The notes beneath the pieces are model-generated. The model had not been told where the DNA came from. It was given only the letters and a program-made list of their open reading frames with translations, and made no database searches. DNA of 44,072 nucleotides from contig MNCI01034058.1 in assembly GCA_015680685.1 (NCBI GenBank), positions 453,601-497,672 of the forward strand, in the 5' to 3' direction. Below are positions 1 through 9,925 of the stretch, piece after piece. Numbering within the stretch: the first letter of the stretch is position 1; each line of letters opens with the position of its first letter. Source of the stretch: Gnetum montanum. Its lineage: Eukaryota > Streptophyta > Gnetopsida > Gnetales > Gnetaceae. The position numbers and the translations under genes were made by a program.

Positions 1-83
1 CAACATTGTAATAGACATTATTTCCTATTTCCTAGTTTTTGGATATATGGATATTTGTATGGATTAGACCTTGAAATTATGTC

Positions 84-105
84 ATATATATATATATATA
101 TATAT
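84..105. repeat. (AT)n microsatellite in AT-rich lead-in
   Basis: About 11 AT dinucleotides in a row. The rest of positions 1-267 is AT-rich and shows no coding similarity I can recognise. It lies upstream of the outer gypsy protease remnant and is probably decayed gag/protease DNA of that element. Confidence 0.9.
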
Positions 106-267
106 GGAGATTTAGATTTTTAGCTTATATGTTCTCTTTCACCTTAGATTTAGTTTTTAGCATTCATGTTTATCTTAATTTTATGTAATTTTATATTTTT
201 CCATTTCTTTTCTTCAATTGTTTAGTTTTTTATTTTTGTTTGGGTCATGGCTTCTCGCTAGGATCAT

Positions 268-510
268 TTGTTTCTTTTAAGGTGTAGTCTATTAATTATC
301 ATATTCCTTCTTATGACCAACTGTTCATTAGGGATTGAACCCAAGGTAATGCTCTTAAAAATGAGGCCTAGGAAGAAGGGTATTATAAGAAATTTACCTC
401 AAGAAATGAGAGAGAAATATGTCTTAACATTTAAAATTAGGCATTATCATGATGTTTTGAAATGTGATGTAATTTTTGGAAGGTCTTGGAATTTTGATAA
501 TGGTGCTTAA
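268..510 (+). pseudogene. Outer Ty3/gypsy element: protease C-terminal remnant
   Basis: The reading frame ends with a stretch resembling the end of gypsy aspartic proteases and the linker to RT: HDVLKCDV followed by FGRSWNFD, matching the family pattern in which a conserved CDV precedes LLGRPWxxD. The catalytic DSG/DTG triad is not visible, so the N-terminal half is missing or too decayed. It lies on the same strand as, and about 200 bp before, the RT remnant at 720-1364. The bases at 511-719 carry only frame-broken linker. The match is to the family pattern from memory, and the short length keeps confidence moderate. Confidence 0.55.
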
Positions 511-719
511 TTTAATAAAGTAAGAAATTTATGGAATATAGCAAGAACTAATTGAATCCATTACTTGATTTCTATGATAACTAAAAAGCTAAGGCTTCCT
601 TGAGTTCAAGAAATAAAATATATTAAGAAACATGATGAGGTTGAATTTTATTTTGTGGTTGTATCAAATATTACTTCTAACCATGATTTTGTGGAGGTAT
701 AACTTTTAACATGTGTTCT

Positions 720-1364
720 ATACTTGAATGAGAAATTTTCCAAGGTGTTCAAGAAGGAATTGGATGGATTGGTACTAATGCAAAATGTACAATATTAAAA
801 TGAATTCATCCCTATGCTAGCATTCCAAATTAGAGATAATACTAGATGGAATTAAATTAGGGGGTAGAATTGAAAAGGCAAGTAGAGGAGTTACTTATAA
901 ATGGCTTCATGAGGGAATCAATTTTACCTTAGTTCTAGCAATGCTTATGCCAAAGAATAATACTGACAAATGGAGAATATGCATTGATTTGAGGGTAGTG
1001 AATAGGATAATAGTGAGTTACAAGTTTCCTATTCCAAGGATGGATAATATCCTTAATTTCCTTATCAATGTAGATGTCTTCAGAAAAATTTATTTGAAGA
1101 GTAAATATCATTAACTTTGACTTAGGCCTAGTGATGAATGGAAGATAGCTTTCAAAATATTAGATGGATTGTTTGAGTGGTTGGTGATGTCATTTAAGCT
1201 CATAAATATACTTGCTACATTCATGATATTGATGCATGATGTTCTTAAGAACTCAATTTCTAAGTATTGTATTATCTTCTTTGTTGATATTTTGGTTTAC
1301 AACTCTAATATGGAAGAGCACCTGGATCACTTGATGTTAGTGTGTCTTAAATTGAAGAAGGCAT
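720..1364 (+). pseudogene. Outer Ty3/gypsy element: reverse transcriptase, N-terminal two thirds
   Basis: With several stops and frame changes, this reads through the gypsy RT landmarks in order. They are a linker like FSDVFPEELP (FSKVFKKELDG, near 735), RICIDLRxxNRIIVxYKFPIPRMD (near 980-1040), KIYLKSKYH (1088-1115), DEWKIAF and EWLVMSFKL (1135-1200), and the active-site strand FVDILVY (near 1280). The last differs from the expected (Y/F)xDDILVY, so the second catalytic Asp is lost. It is followed by EEHLDHL. The reading stops abruptly at 1364, where element A begins. The matching continuation starts at 8126 on the other side of A, so this is one gene split by a later insertion. The motifs suit chromovirus-type gypsy elements. 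Confidence 0.85.
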
Positions 1365-2587
1365 TGTTGACCTTTTGGTATGTCAAAACATTAAGGAAAA
1401 TGGGAACATATAATGTTTTGAAATGTGATGTTATGCAAGGATAAAGGAGAGCTCAAATAATGACATCTATAAGAAATCTCAAAGTAAAGACTACAATGAC
1501 TCAAGGGAGCATGGATAAGTATGCTTGTGTCTAAGTGAAGACTACAAGGACCCAAGGAACCATGGATAAGTAAAGAAGACTAAAACATAAAAGAAGATGC
1601 TTCAATGATCATCAGGAAGCTTTGGAATCAAAAGTTCAACTGTAGAGAAGAAATCTCCTAAAAAGAAGAGACGTTTCCTATTAGATGAAGATGTCTCCCT
1701 GATGAAGAAGACATGTTGGCCAAAATGGAGGACATGCAAAGAAGGCATCTCCCAAAAATAGGAGATGTATCTTTTTAGGAGAAGAAATCTCCCTAGAGAC
1801 ATCTCCTTTTAGGAGAATATGTCTTCCTAGTGATGTCTTCTTTGCATAAGAGACATCTCCCAAAAATTGAAGTCTATTCCAAAGAGATGTCCCAATCTCG
1901 AAGAAGGCATCTCCACTAACCATTAGATATCTGTTGCACAAATTCTAAGGTGATTTTAGAAAATTAAAGGCTATAAGAAAATTTTGTTCTCTTGGACATT
2001 GTGTAAGTTTTCGAGCAAGTGTCAACATCAAGTAATCATTATGTACTTTTTTTATTGTATTTGTGTACCTCATTATATCATCATTTGTATTGTTGTAGTG
2101 AATATATTGTATTGTGCCTTAATGTACAAGGACTAGAAAATGAATTACATCTTTTATTTTTAATGTTTATTTCTCTTTATGGGTGCCCCACTAGGGTTGA
2201 AGTGCTTTTTATGAGAAGCCATTGTCATTAAGTTTTTTGGGATCCTACAAGATTGAATGTTGGTGTAGCATCACAACACTCTAGAGTGAAGCTCAAGTTG
2301 TAAAGGTTGTGGGATCCTTGAAACCACATTCCAAGATTGTTAGGACTTTGTGAGGTTGAGTGGATTTGTAGCAATGAATCACTCCAAAGTAGAGCTTAAA
2401 GCTTGTATAGGGTGTGATACCATTCAAATGACAATTTGAGAGAAACAAAGTTTGGAGGTATGCAAGTGATCTACCCTTTGAGTGTGGAGTACCCAAGTTG
2501 GAAAACCACCTAATTTTGGATGTGGTTTTTATGGCAATTGATTTTTATTTTTGGAAACTTATTCATCACCCTCTTCTAAGTTCAACA
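1365..2587 (+). repeat. Element A 5' LTR (1223 bp)
   Basis: It aligns along its length with 6900-8125, including near-identical stretches around the 'gatcctacaagattga' segment (2240) and the end segment before TTCAACA. The ends form a 6-bp inverted repeat (TGTTGA / TCAACA). In the segments compared by eye the two LTRs differ at roughly one base in seven, which suggests an old insertion. An inner stretch is rich in short palindromic GAGACATCTCC-like motifs. Confidence 0.9.
1660..1925. repeat. Cluster of palindromic GAGACATCTCC-type motifs in the A 5' LTR
   Basis: Many degenerate copies of a short motif and its complement (GGAGATGTCTCC / GGAGACATCTCC), spaced irregularly by about 15-30 bp. Exact GAGACA or TGTCTC cores lie at 1692-1697, 1796-1801 and 1850-1855. 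TGTCTC is the core of the plant auxin response element bound by ARF proteins. Whether these copies act that way is not shown by the sequence. Confidence 0.7.
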
Positions 2588-2596
2588 ATTTGCAAC

Positions 2597-2608
2597 TGGT
2601 ATTAGAGC
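2597..2608 (+). promoter_or_regulatory. Element A primer binding site (tRNA-Met type)
   Basis: TGGTATTAGAGC lies nine bases downstream of the 5' LTR end. It matches the common plant Copia primer site TGGTATCAGAGC, complementary to the 3' end of initiator tRNA-Met, with one T-for-C transition. Confidence 0.85.
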
Positions 2609-2648
2609 TTGGCGCTCTTGTGCTCTACATCATTTCCAAGAATGAACG

Positions 2649-4060
2649 ATGGAGGAAACTTCTTACACAAAGCCATCCATGTTCAATGCAGTCAACTTTG
2701 CCTATTGGAAGGTAAGGATCCAAGGCTTCTTCGAATCAATAGAGTTTGAAGTCTAGGAATCCATCCTTGAAACAAATAGAAGCCATCAAGCCTTGAAACA
2801 AATGGATGTAAGAAGAAAGAGATAAGTTCATGTTTGATTCAGAAGCAAAAAAAATTTTATTCTGTGCTTTGAATAAATCTGAATTTAATAGAGTAGCTAG
2901 TTGTAAAATGGCCAAAGAAATTTGGAAAACATTAGAGTCTACATATGAAGGAACCTCAATAGTTAAACAATCTAAATTATTAGTTTTACAAAGTGAGTAT
3001 AATAAGCTCAAAATATAAGAAGGAGAGAAAATAAAATATTACTTTTGTAGGGAAAATGATCTTATTGTGATGATTAGATGTACTGGTAAATATTTTTCCA
3101 AAAGTGATGTTATAATAAAGATGATTAGGACTTTATGACTTGAGTTTAGATCAAAGGTGATAGCAATGGAGGAACTTAGAGATTTCTCCATTTTAAAATT
3201 TGAAGAGCTTCAAAGTATTCTCATAGCTTATGAAATGAATCTTATAAGCAAAGGGGAAATTAAGGAAAACCAATTTATTGAAAACTACATCAAAGAAAAA
3301 TGAACCTTCTAATGAAGATGTGAGTAATGAAGAGGAAGTAGCTCTTTTATTAAAAATAATCCAATGACTACTTACTAGAAAAGGAAGAAGTTTCAACCAA
3401 TCAGGCTCCAATTGATCCAACCAATTTAAAGGTAAAGAAAGGGATAGAAATGTTTGAAATTATAACTTTGATTCTTTATCAATATATTGTTGGATTTGTA
3501 GTAGTAGAGGCCATGTGGCAACTGAATATCTAAGTAGTGGCAGGTTACCACGAAGGGACAAAAATGATATGGAACTGAAAAAGATCAACTTATACATAAA
3601 TTATGTTGATGGGGAAAATAGTGAAGAAGATATGGAAAACAATGAAAGATAATGACATCTCATTTGTATGGCTCTTACCAATGGTGATGCTCATCCCTTA
3701 GATGATGAATTCAAAAATGAAGAAGAAAGGTATGAACTTTTGTGCAATGAACTGTTATCTCTTCAAAGTCTTTGCACAAAACTAAATAATTAAGTTAAAT
3801 TAAAGGATCAGGAAATTTCTTTATTAAATTCAGCAATTTATAATCTTACTAAAGAACTCTTAGACCTAAGGGCTAAGAATGAAAAACTAACCTTACCTTA
3901 TGAACATGCAAAAGTAAAAATTGTAGATGTCAAACTTGTGAAAGAAAGGTTGGTAAAGGGAAAAGAATCCCTTCAAATGATACTAGGACAAGGAAGAAGT
4001 CCACATGATAAGAGTGGATTGGGATGTTGTACATAAGATGAATCACCTACATCAACCCAA
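2649..4060 (+). pseudogene. Element A: Copia gag, SIRE/Maximus-like (broken)
   Basis: The start ATG at 2649 opens a gag polyprotein. The N-terminus reads FNAVNFAYWKVRIQGFFESI, the typical Copia gag opening. The UBN2 domain follows (KKILFCALNKSEFNRV..., KEIWKTLESTYEGTS..., then VIAMEELRDFSILKFEEL at about 3160-3210). A zinc knuckle near 3490-3530 keeps Cx2Cx4H but has Tyr for the last Cys. Next comes an acidic, heptad-rich coiled coil with KGKESLQMILG and DKSGLGC (3955-4030), hallmarks of SIRE-type gag. A second degenerate knuckle-like segment lies near 4170-4230. In-frame stops include a TAG for the conserved Trp near 2753. It once encoded the capsid/nucleocapsid protein, and it is the only structural protein of element A. 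Confidence 0.85.
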
Positions 4061-4898
4061 TCTCAACCAAATGTTAGTCCAAAGGACAAAGCCACTACAT
4101 CCAAATTAGAAGAAACTCATATTCGTCAAAAGGATCCTCAAAGGTTTGATCATCTTAACCACTCTTGCTAAAATATGAGGATTAGATGATATTATTTTCA
4201 TAAATTAGGGCATCAGCAATTGATATGAAATTTAAAGTTCTATCATATGAATAGCTAGTCATACCATAAAATTCCCTGGTCTTACCAAAATGCACCGAGA
4301 AAGGAATCCATGTAGGATCATAGGAAGAATTGGATAACTTAAAAGAAAAAGGAGGTTAAGAAAGAATGGAATGTCAAAATTAAGGAATAAGGGAAAAAGG
4401 AGAATCACTCCAACAAATTTGTGAGTGGAAGCCAAGCCTTGGAAATTGAAGAAGTTCATCCAAGAAGAGAAGTGTCATTTTCTAGCATGCTAAACATCTT
4501 CACTTTTTGTTAGCAAAGAAGTTAAATAAGGAATGTTTTTTTTATAGTAAGAATCTATTAGGACTATAATCCTTGGAAGCCTTTCCTAAAACCCATCCTA
4601 TCGAGCCTCTTTCAAGGGAGGAAGACATCTTCTAAGAGACATCTACTCCCAAAGTGATATGTTTAAATGTCATCTCCTGCAGCATGGCAAAGATGTTTAC
4701 TATGAAAATAAGATGTATACTTGAGGTTTTAAACTTGGAAGAGATGTCTCCTTTAGATGAAAGATGTCTTCTTTCTTATCAAAACCCCTCATTTGATGTT
4801 GTTATAAAAGTTCAAACCCTCTTTGTTTTATCTTGTTCTTCAAAGAAAACTCCACAGAGATGATCAAGGCTCCACCAACATTAGCTATTTCATTTGCA
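4061..4898 (+). other. Element A spacer between gag and ORF2, with LTR-type palindromes
   Basis: No family-level coding match apart from the weak second zinc-knuckle trace near 4170-4230. The stretch 4620-4770 carries the same GAGACATCT / GATGTCTCC motifs as the LTRs (exact cores at 4636-4641 and 4745-4750). This suggests internal DNA derived from, or evolving with, the LTR U3 region. Confidence 0.55.
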
Positions 4899-5753
4899 AT
4901 GGCCCATAAGAAGGTAGGGACATCAAGGCCACCCTCAAAGAAGAGATCTATGGGGAACTCCAGTAGCAATCCAAGCTCCTACACATCCCTTTTCAAATCC
5001 ACTAGCATCTAGGATAGGTTTTAGGTAACTTGATCCATGAATATCATATTTGAGTGCTCATTATCATTTCCTTTACATAAGTAGTAAACATTGATGGGTT
5101 ATTTTGATGTATTGAATTGAGGTTCTTTCATTACAATGAATTTTCTAGATACAAAAGCTCTTATTAGAGAGTTTTATTATCTTATTGTGATTTCAAATGT
5201 TGTTGTTGGGGCATTTACATCTATGGTTGGGGATCCTGTAATTGAGGTATCTTCCCAAGTTGTGAATGCTCTTCTTGGGATTTCTAGTGCAAATGTTTTT
5301 TGTGTTACCATTGATTCTATGAATGATATTTACACAAATGGTATAATTCCTGTTAGTCATGATGAGTTCGATGATGCCCTATGCAAAGAGTCAGTATCAT
5401 TTGATAGAGGCAAAATTCATAGGAATAGGGTGTCTCTAGATGCTTCCACTTTATCCCTTATTATTTTATATAATATTATTGCAAAAGAAAATAGTTATAG
5501 CTATATGTTGCCACATCAAGCCTTTGTGCTCTACTGCCTCCTTATAGGACAACCACTAGACTTTGCTCATACTCTATGTTGGAATATGTTGAATTTTTAT
5601 GCCAAGGAGAGAATTCTTGGGCATCCCTATCTCATCAATTTTTTGATACATCATAGGAGTGTACCTTTTGTTGAGATTCCTTTGTTCAAAGATAAGAGGA
5701 TCCTGAATAAGTATGTTGAGAAGAGGAGTCACTCTCATGAAGAAGTAGTATGA
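4899..5753 (+). pseudogene. Element A ORF2: putative plant transposon protein domain (PF20167-like)
   Basis: A single frame can be followed from an ATG at 4899, with a basic Pro/Ser-rich start, to the stop at 5751-5753. Several stops break it before 5136; from 5136 it is open for 205 codons. Landmarks are IIFE near 5045, then TKALIREFYYL (5145-5180). Next is a segment ending in LLGIS that resembles the 'LVREFYxNL...LLGLP' core of PF20167. Later comes a helical block with LYCLLIGQPLDF and YLINFLIHHRSVPF. PF20167 proteins are common in plant retroelement-derived loci and their biochemical role is unknown. Here the ORF occupies the place where pol would be expected. This is the best preserved ORF in element A. 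The assignment rests on remembered family pattern, not a profile search. Confidence 0.65.
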
Positions 5754-6884
5754 AAAAGCACTAGGCCACCTCCATCATAGAAGAAGAAACTAGAGTCATC
5801 TTCTTGGGCCTCTCCTCATTGACTATGTCCAAATCTATTAGAGCACAAATAAGATCATCATTGAATAAGCTACTTCAGTCATTTGCTCACACTATCAAGA
5901 TGCTTGGGAGGAATCTCTCTTGCATATTAGAATTAATGTTGTTGGCATACCTCTTCCTTTAGATGGGAAATAGTTCAAGGATCTCACTACTCCTATTACT
6001 AATAGTGAGGAGGACTATCCTACCCCAATGAGGCATTTTGTAGTAGCTAGACTCTCCTATGCATATGACTTAGGAAATGAGTCAAATTCTAAGCCTAATG
6101 CACCATTGACTTGTATCCAAGGGAAGCATCATGTTCCACATCCAAGTGATGCTCCTAGATCTTTTGAGGAATAGGCCATGAAGACTATCTTTTGAAACAC
6201 ATACCAATGGGTACTTGTTGACATTACCTATCAAAAAAAGGAAGCTTCCTCATCTTCTCAATAGGATATAGCTTAACCTGATCCACTAGCTTCATCTTGA
6301 TTTCGAGTGCAGCTTCATCCCTAGAGGACTCCTATTCAAGTACCATATTTAGATGATGATGAGCAGCATTCGACCAGCTCTGGCACTAGCAACAATGACA
6401 ATGAGGAGAAAACATATTGATCATCTAGAGTAGTGGTTGATTTCAATGATGAGTTCAATGATGCAACCAAGGTCAATGTTTAGCATCCTCAAGTGCTCAC
6501 TCTCTATTTTTTGCTAATTTCCAAAAAGGAAAATAAATTTGGATGTTCACATATGTGATTTTTATGGATTTGCACATATGTGATTTTGTATATGATGCAG
6601 CTTGGGGATGGACAATTTGTGAATAGTTCATAATATAGATTGATGGTGCTTATTTTGGTTATCTTTGTGTGGTGCACTTTTTGGAGATAGGTTTTCATTT
6701 TGCATTATATCATATTCAATTTCATCATATCATATTTAATTTTATCTTTTTCCCCTACACCTTGAACTATCTTGAACCTTAGAGCTTTCATTGTAGTCCC
6801 TAGTTGCCATTGGTATTTATATGTCTTAACACTATTTTTAGTATTTATTGGTTGATCATCTCACCTCTTTTCTTAAGTTTTGGA
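5754..6884 (+). other. Element A region between ORF2 and 3' LTR
   Basis: The frame of ORF2 continues as a stop-rich remnant to about 6480, Ser/Pro/Asp-rich in places, like the low-complexity C-terminal tails of PF20167-type proteins. After 6500 it is T-rich with no recognisable domain. I searched for RT (YxDD), integrase (HHCC, DDE) and RNase H motifs on both strands here and saw none. Confidence 0.6.
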
Positions 6885-6887
6885 CAT

Positions 6888-6899
6888 AAAAGAGGAGAT
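6888..6899 (+). promoter_or_regulatory. Element A polypurine tract
   Basis: AAAAGAGGAGAT directly abuts the TGTTGA start of the 3' LTR. Purine-rich tracts of this form (AAAGGGGGAGAT before TGTTG) are typical of SIRE/Maximus Copia elements and prime plus-strand synthesis. Confidence 0.8.
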
Positions 6900-8125
6900 T
6901 GTTGATCTTTTGGTTTGTCAAAATCTATAGAAAATGAAGAACATAGAATGTTGTGGAATGTGATGTTTTGCAGAAATAAAAAAAGCTCAAAGAATGAAAT
7001 TCACTAAATATATCAAAGTAAAGACTACAAGGACTCAAGGAAGCATGAATACGTATGTAGGTGTCTAAGTGAAGACTACAAGGACTCAAAGGAGCATGGA
7101 CAAATAAAGAAGACTACAAGCTAAAAGAAGATGCTTTGGTGATCAAGAGAAAGGTTTGAAATCAAAAGCTAAAATGTAGAGAATATGTCTTCCAAAAATA
7201 GGAGAGGTCTTTTATCAAGTGAAGACATCTCCTTGATGAAGAAGACATCTTGATTGAAATGGAGGATAACCAAAGAAGAAATCTCCCAAAACTAGGAGAC
7301 GTCTCCCAAAAATAGTAGACATCTCCTTTGAGGAGAAGACATATCCCTAGAGAAGTCTCTTTAGAGACATCTCCTTTGCAGAAGAGACGTCTCCCAAGAA
7401 TTGAAGTCTATTGTAGAGAGATGTCACAATCTTGAAGAAGACATCTCCACTAGTCATTAGATAGCTATTGCATGAATTCCAAGGTGATTTTGAAAACATC
7501 AAGGCTATTTGAAGACTTCATTCTCTTGGGCATTGTGCAAGTTTATGTGTAAGCAAGTGTCAACATCAAGAAATCATTGTGTACTTTTTTTATTGTATTT
7601 TTGTACCTCATTGTATTATCATTTGTATTGTTGTAGTGAATATATTGTACTATGCCTTAAAGTATAAGGACTAGCAAATCAGTTGCATCCTTTCCTTGTA
7701 ATTTTTATTTCTATTTCTTTTTGCCCTGTTGGGGTTGATGTGCTTCTTATGAGAAGGCATCATTATTGAGCTTGTTGGGATCCTACAAGATTGAGTGTTG
7801 GTTCAGCATCACAACACTTCAAAATGGAACTCAAGTTTTAAAGGTCATGGGCTCCTTGAAACAACATTGTAAGCTTCTTGAAACCTTGCAGGATTAAGTG
7901 GATTCATAGAAATGAATCACTCTGGAGCAAAGCTTAGAGCTTGTATAGGATGTGGTATCCTTCAAATCATATTTTGAGAGAAACAAAGTCTGAAAGTGTG
8001 CAAGCGATCTACCCTCTAAGTGTGGAGTAACCAAGTTGGGGAAGCACATAATTTTGGATGTGGTTTTTATTGCAATTAATTTTTGTTTTGGAAAACTTAT
8101 TCATCCTTCCCTTCTAAGTTCAACA
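6900..8125 (+). repeat. Element A 3' LTR (1226 bp)
   Basis: Partner of 1365-2587. It has the same TGTTGA/TCAACA ends and a nearly equal length. Its palindrome cluster (7180-7450) includes the perfect 12-bp palindrome GGAGACGTCTCC at 7295-7306 and GAGACGTCTC at 7384-7393. Immediately after 8125 the interrupted outer gypsy RT resumes. Confidence 0.9.
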
Positions 8126-8487
8126 ATCCATAGGAATATTTGTTCATCAATATGAAGAAGTCATTTCTTGTAGAGGAAGATCATATATTTGGAACATGTG
8201 GTTTTTAAAAATCAAATTCAAATGAAAGCTATCAAGGTGAAGGCCATTAGAAATTGGCCAACTCCTAAAAATGTTGTGAAGGTAAGATAATTTCTTTGTT
8301 TAGAAATTTTGTATAAGAGGATAATTTCTTTGCTTAGAAATTTTGTATAAGAGGTTCATCAAAATGTTTAGTAGTATTTCTTTGTCTATGTATGCTTTAC
8401 TTAAAAAAATAAAGATTTTAGGTGGGGTGATGAAACCCAAAGAAACTTTAACTTGTTCAAGGTAAAAATTAAAGTAATTTTAGGCAA
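8126..8487 (+). pseudogene. Outer Ty3/gypsy element: end of RT and RT-RNase H linker
   Basis: This is the direct continuation of the RT cut at 1364. It reads YLFINMKKSFLVEEDHIFG (near 8135-8190), then KAIRNWPTPKNVVKVR (8240-8285), matching gypsy 'KLFANLKKCxF...FLG' and 'KAIxxWPxPxxVxEVR'. DFRWGDETQRNF (about 8410-8445) is the start of the RNase H-proximal thumb/connection. Frameshifts and a short duplication (8286-8353) break it. The reading ends at the boundary of element B and continues at 33266. Confidence 0.8.
8286..8353 (+). repeat. 34-bp tandem duplication inside the decayed RT
   Basis: Two adjacent 34-bp copies beginning gataatttctttg (8286-8319 and 8320-8353) differ at one base (T/C). 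As the length is not a multiple of three, it adds a frameshift to an already dead gene. Confidence 0.9.
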
Positions 8488-9381
8488 TGAAAGAATTTCT
8501 TGGTTATCTAGACTTCACAAAGAATAACATAATAAAATATATTTTTGTAGAAAGCTAGGAAGTTCTATACAATTTGAAAAAATTACTACAAAAAATATCT
8601 AGAAGCTAAGATTATGTTATATTCTTTCTACTTTATTAAAAATCCACGTAATTCTAATAGTGCAACTTTGAAACACAATACTCAAATGTTATTAAGGATT
8701 TTATATCTAAAATTTCAACTAAACCTTTTCATAGATATTATCTTTTAATAAATCTCATATTATATCAAATCGTTGTTTGATTAGGAAGAAATAATCTGAT
8801 CATTGACCATCATTTATTTTGGTAAATATTCAAGATTCAAAAAATCTTCCAAATTCTAGAGCTAATTTCTCTCAAACTAAAATAGATATTGAATTCAAAT
8901 TATAGATACACATATCCACATATTATATCTTTCTAATAAATATAGAATCACTAAAAGGTGTTGTGAAATGACTAGGATATAACCAAAATAGTAAATGTTC
9001 CCAATTTTGACTATTCAACTTTTGAGATTGAATAAATAATGATGAATGATGTTGATGAATTGATGAAATATTGATAAATTGATAATGAAATAGTTACATT
9101 CATACTAAAATTATATTGATGAATCCTCATCCAAATTTCCAAGAGTTACCTTGGATATATATATGTGACAAATGGGGTAAAGTTTACTAAAAATAATACA
9201 ATATAGTCACAATGACAAAAAAATATTAAAATTGTGTGTGTGTATAATATATATATATGGGGTAGGATGAAAATAATATTACAACTACCCATCACTCCAA
9301 AAATTTCCTATATTTTATTAAAATAAACTTATATTGTATAATAAAAACAAAATAATTATTGTCTTCCTCTCTAAAAAGCCA
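8488..9381 (-). repeat. Element B 3' LTR (894 bp)
   Basis: On the minus strand it begins TGGCTTTTTAGAG and ends GAAATTCTTTCA. It aligns over its whole length with 32411-33265 (shared landmarks 'atatctagaag', 'ccaagag', 'gatatatatatg') but with abundant substitutions and small indels, so it is an old copy. Confidence 0.85.
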
Positions 9382-9398
9382 GCAATCCCTTCTTAGAG
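9382..9398 (-). promoter_or_regulatory. Element B polypurine tract
   Basis: On the minus strand CTCTAAGAAGGGATTGC directly precedes the LTR start TGGCTTTTT. It is purine-rich and correctly placed for plus-strand priming, though not a perfect purine run. Confidence 0.6.
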
Positions 9399-9529
9399 TG
9401 GAAGGCAATATTCATTCTTCATCTTTGTTTTCTATTTTATTTTTCATTATATAAATTACTATAGGTTCATTAAGCTACTTTATCCTATCAAACCAAATAT
9501 TTTTTATTAGTAAGTTAACAAGTTTTCTC

Positions 9530-9925
9530 TTTTGAACTAATGTGAATGAGTTTGATAATTCCTTCTTTCACTTCTTGCTTTATGAAATAGTACTTGATGT
9601 CAATGTGTTTGGATATTTTATAATGCAAATAGTTCTAGGATAGCTAAACTAGTATTGTATTGTCATAATACAAATTTATAGAGAGATCAACTTCAAATAT
9701 TAAGTGTGAGAAAGTTTATATAACTGAAGTATGTCTTGGAAGCAATTGGCCATGGCAATAAAATATGCTTCATAAGTGAATAAGCTAATGGATGATTATT
9801 TCTTTGATTTCTATATTGGATTTTTCTATGCATAATGAGAGCTCATGATATGGATTTCCTACCATCATTTTCTCCTATACAATCAACATCTGAATATGCA
9901 TGAAGCTTACTGTCTCCTTTATTAA
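9530..9925 (-). pseudogene. Element B: Copia RNase H remnant
   Basis: Read on the minus strand from about 9920 downwards it gives LHAYSDVDCIGENDGRKSIS. This corresponds to the Copia RNase H core 'LxGYxDADWAGxxxDRKSTSG'; both Asp are kept and the Trp is replaced. Further on, a degenerate 'SSxEAEYxA' segment and the terminal region occur with many stops. The stretch down to 9399 is AT-rich 3' untranslated DNA. Confidence 0.75.

Larger units (their letters stand above)
1365..8125 (+). mobile_element. Element A: non-autonomous Copia-like LTR retrotransposon (gag plus plant-transposon-protein ORF, no pol)
   Basis: Two direct repeats (1365-2587 and 6900-8125) both start TGTTGA and end TCAACA. A tRNA-Met-type primer site follows the first and a purine tract precedes the second. 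The 4.3-kb interior holds a SIRE/Maximus-like gag and a second ORF of the PF20167 type. I could find no RT, RNase H or integrase motif on either strand, so the element must have relied on another element's Pol. Flanking 5-mers (ggcat / atcca) do not match, so no target duplication is supported. The insertion is nevertheless clear, because the outer RT reading stops at 1364 and resumes just after 8125. Confidence 0.88.

Noticed and set aside
1602-1941. Two overlapping minus-strand frames in the A 5' LTR
   Set aside because: They lie over the palindromic motif cluster, are not kept in the 3' LTR and show no protein family resemblance.
6504-6698. Minus-strand frame in the element A tail
   Set aside because: No motif and low complexity. 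It opposes the element direction in a T-rich untranslated stretch.
1360-8130. Target duplication for element A (ggcat / atcca or tccat)
   Set aside because: No exact 5-bp match at the LTR ends. A shifted comparison gives only three of five matches, so I do not report one.
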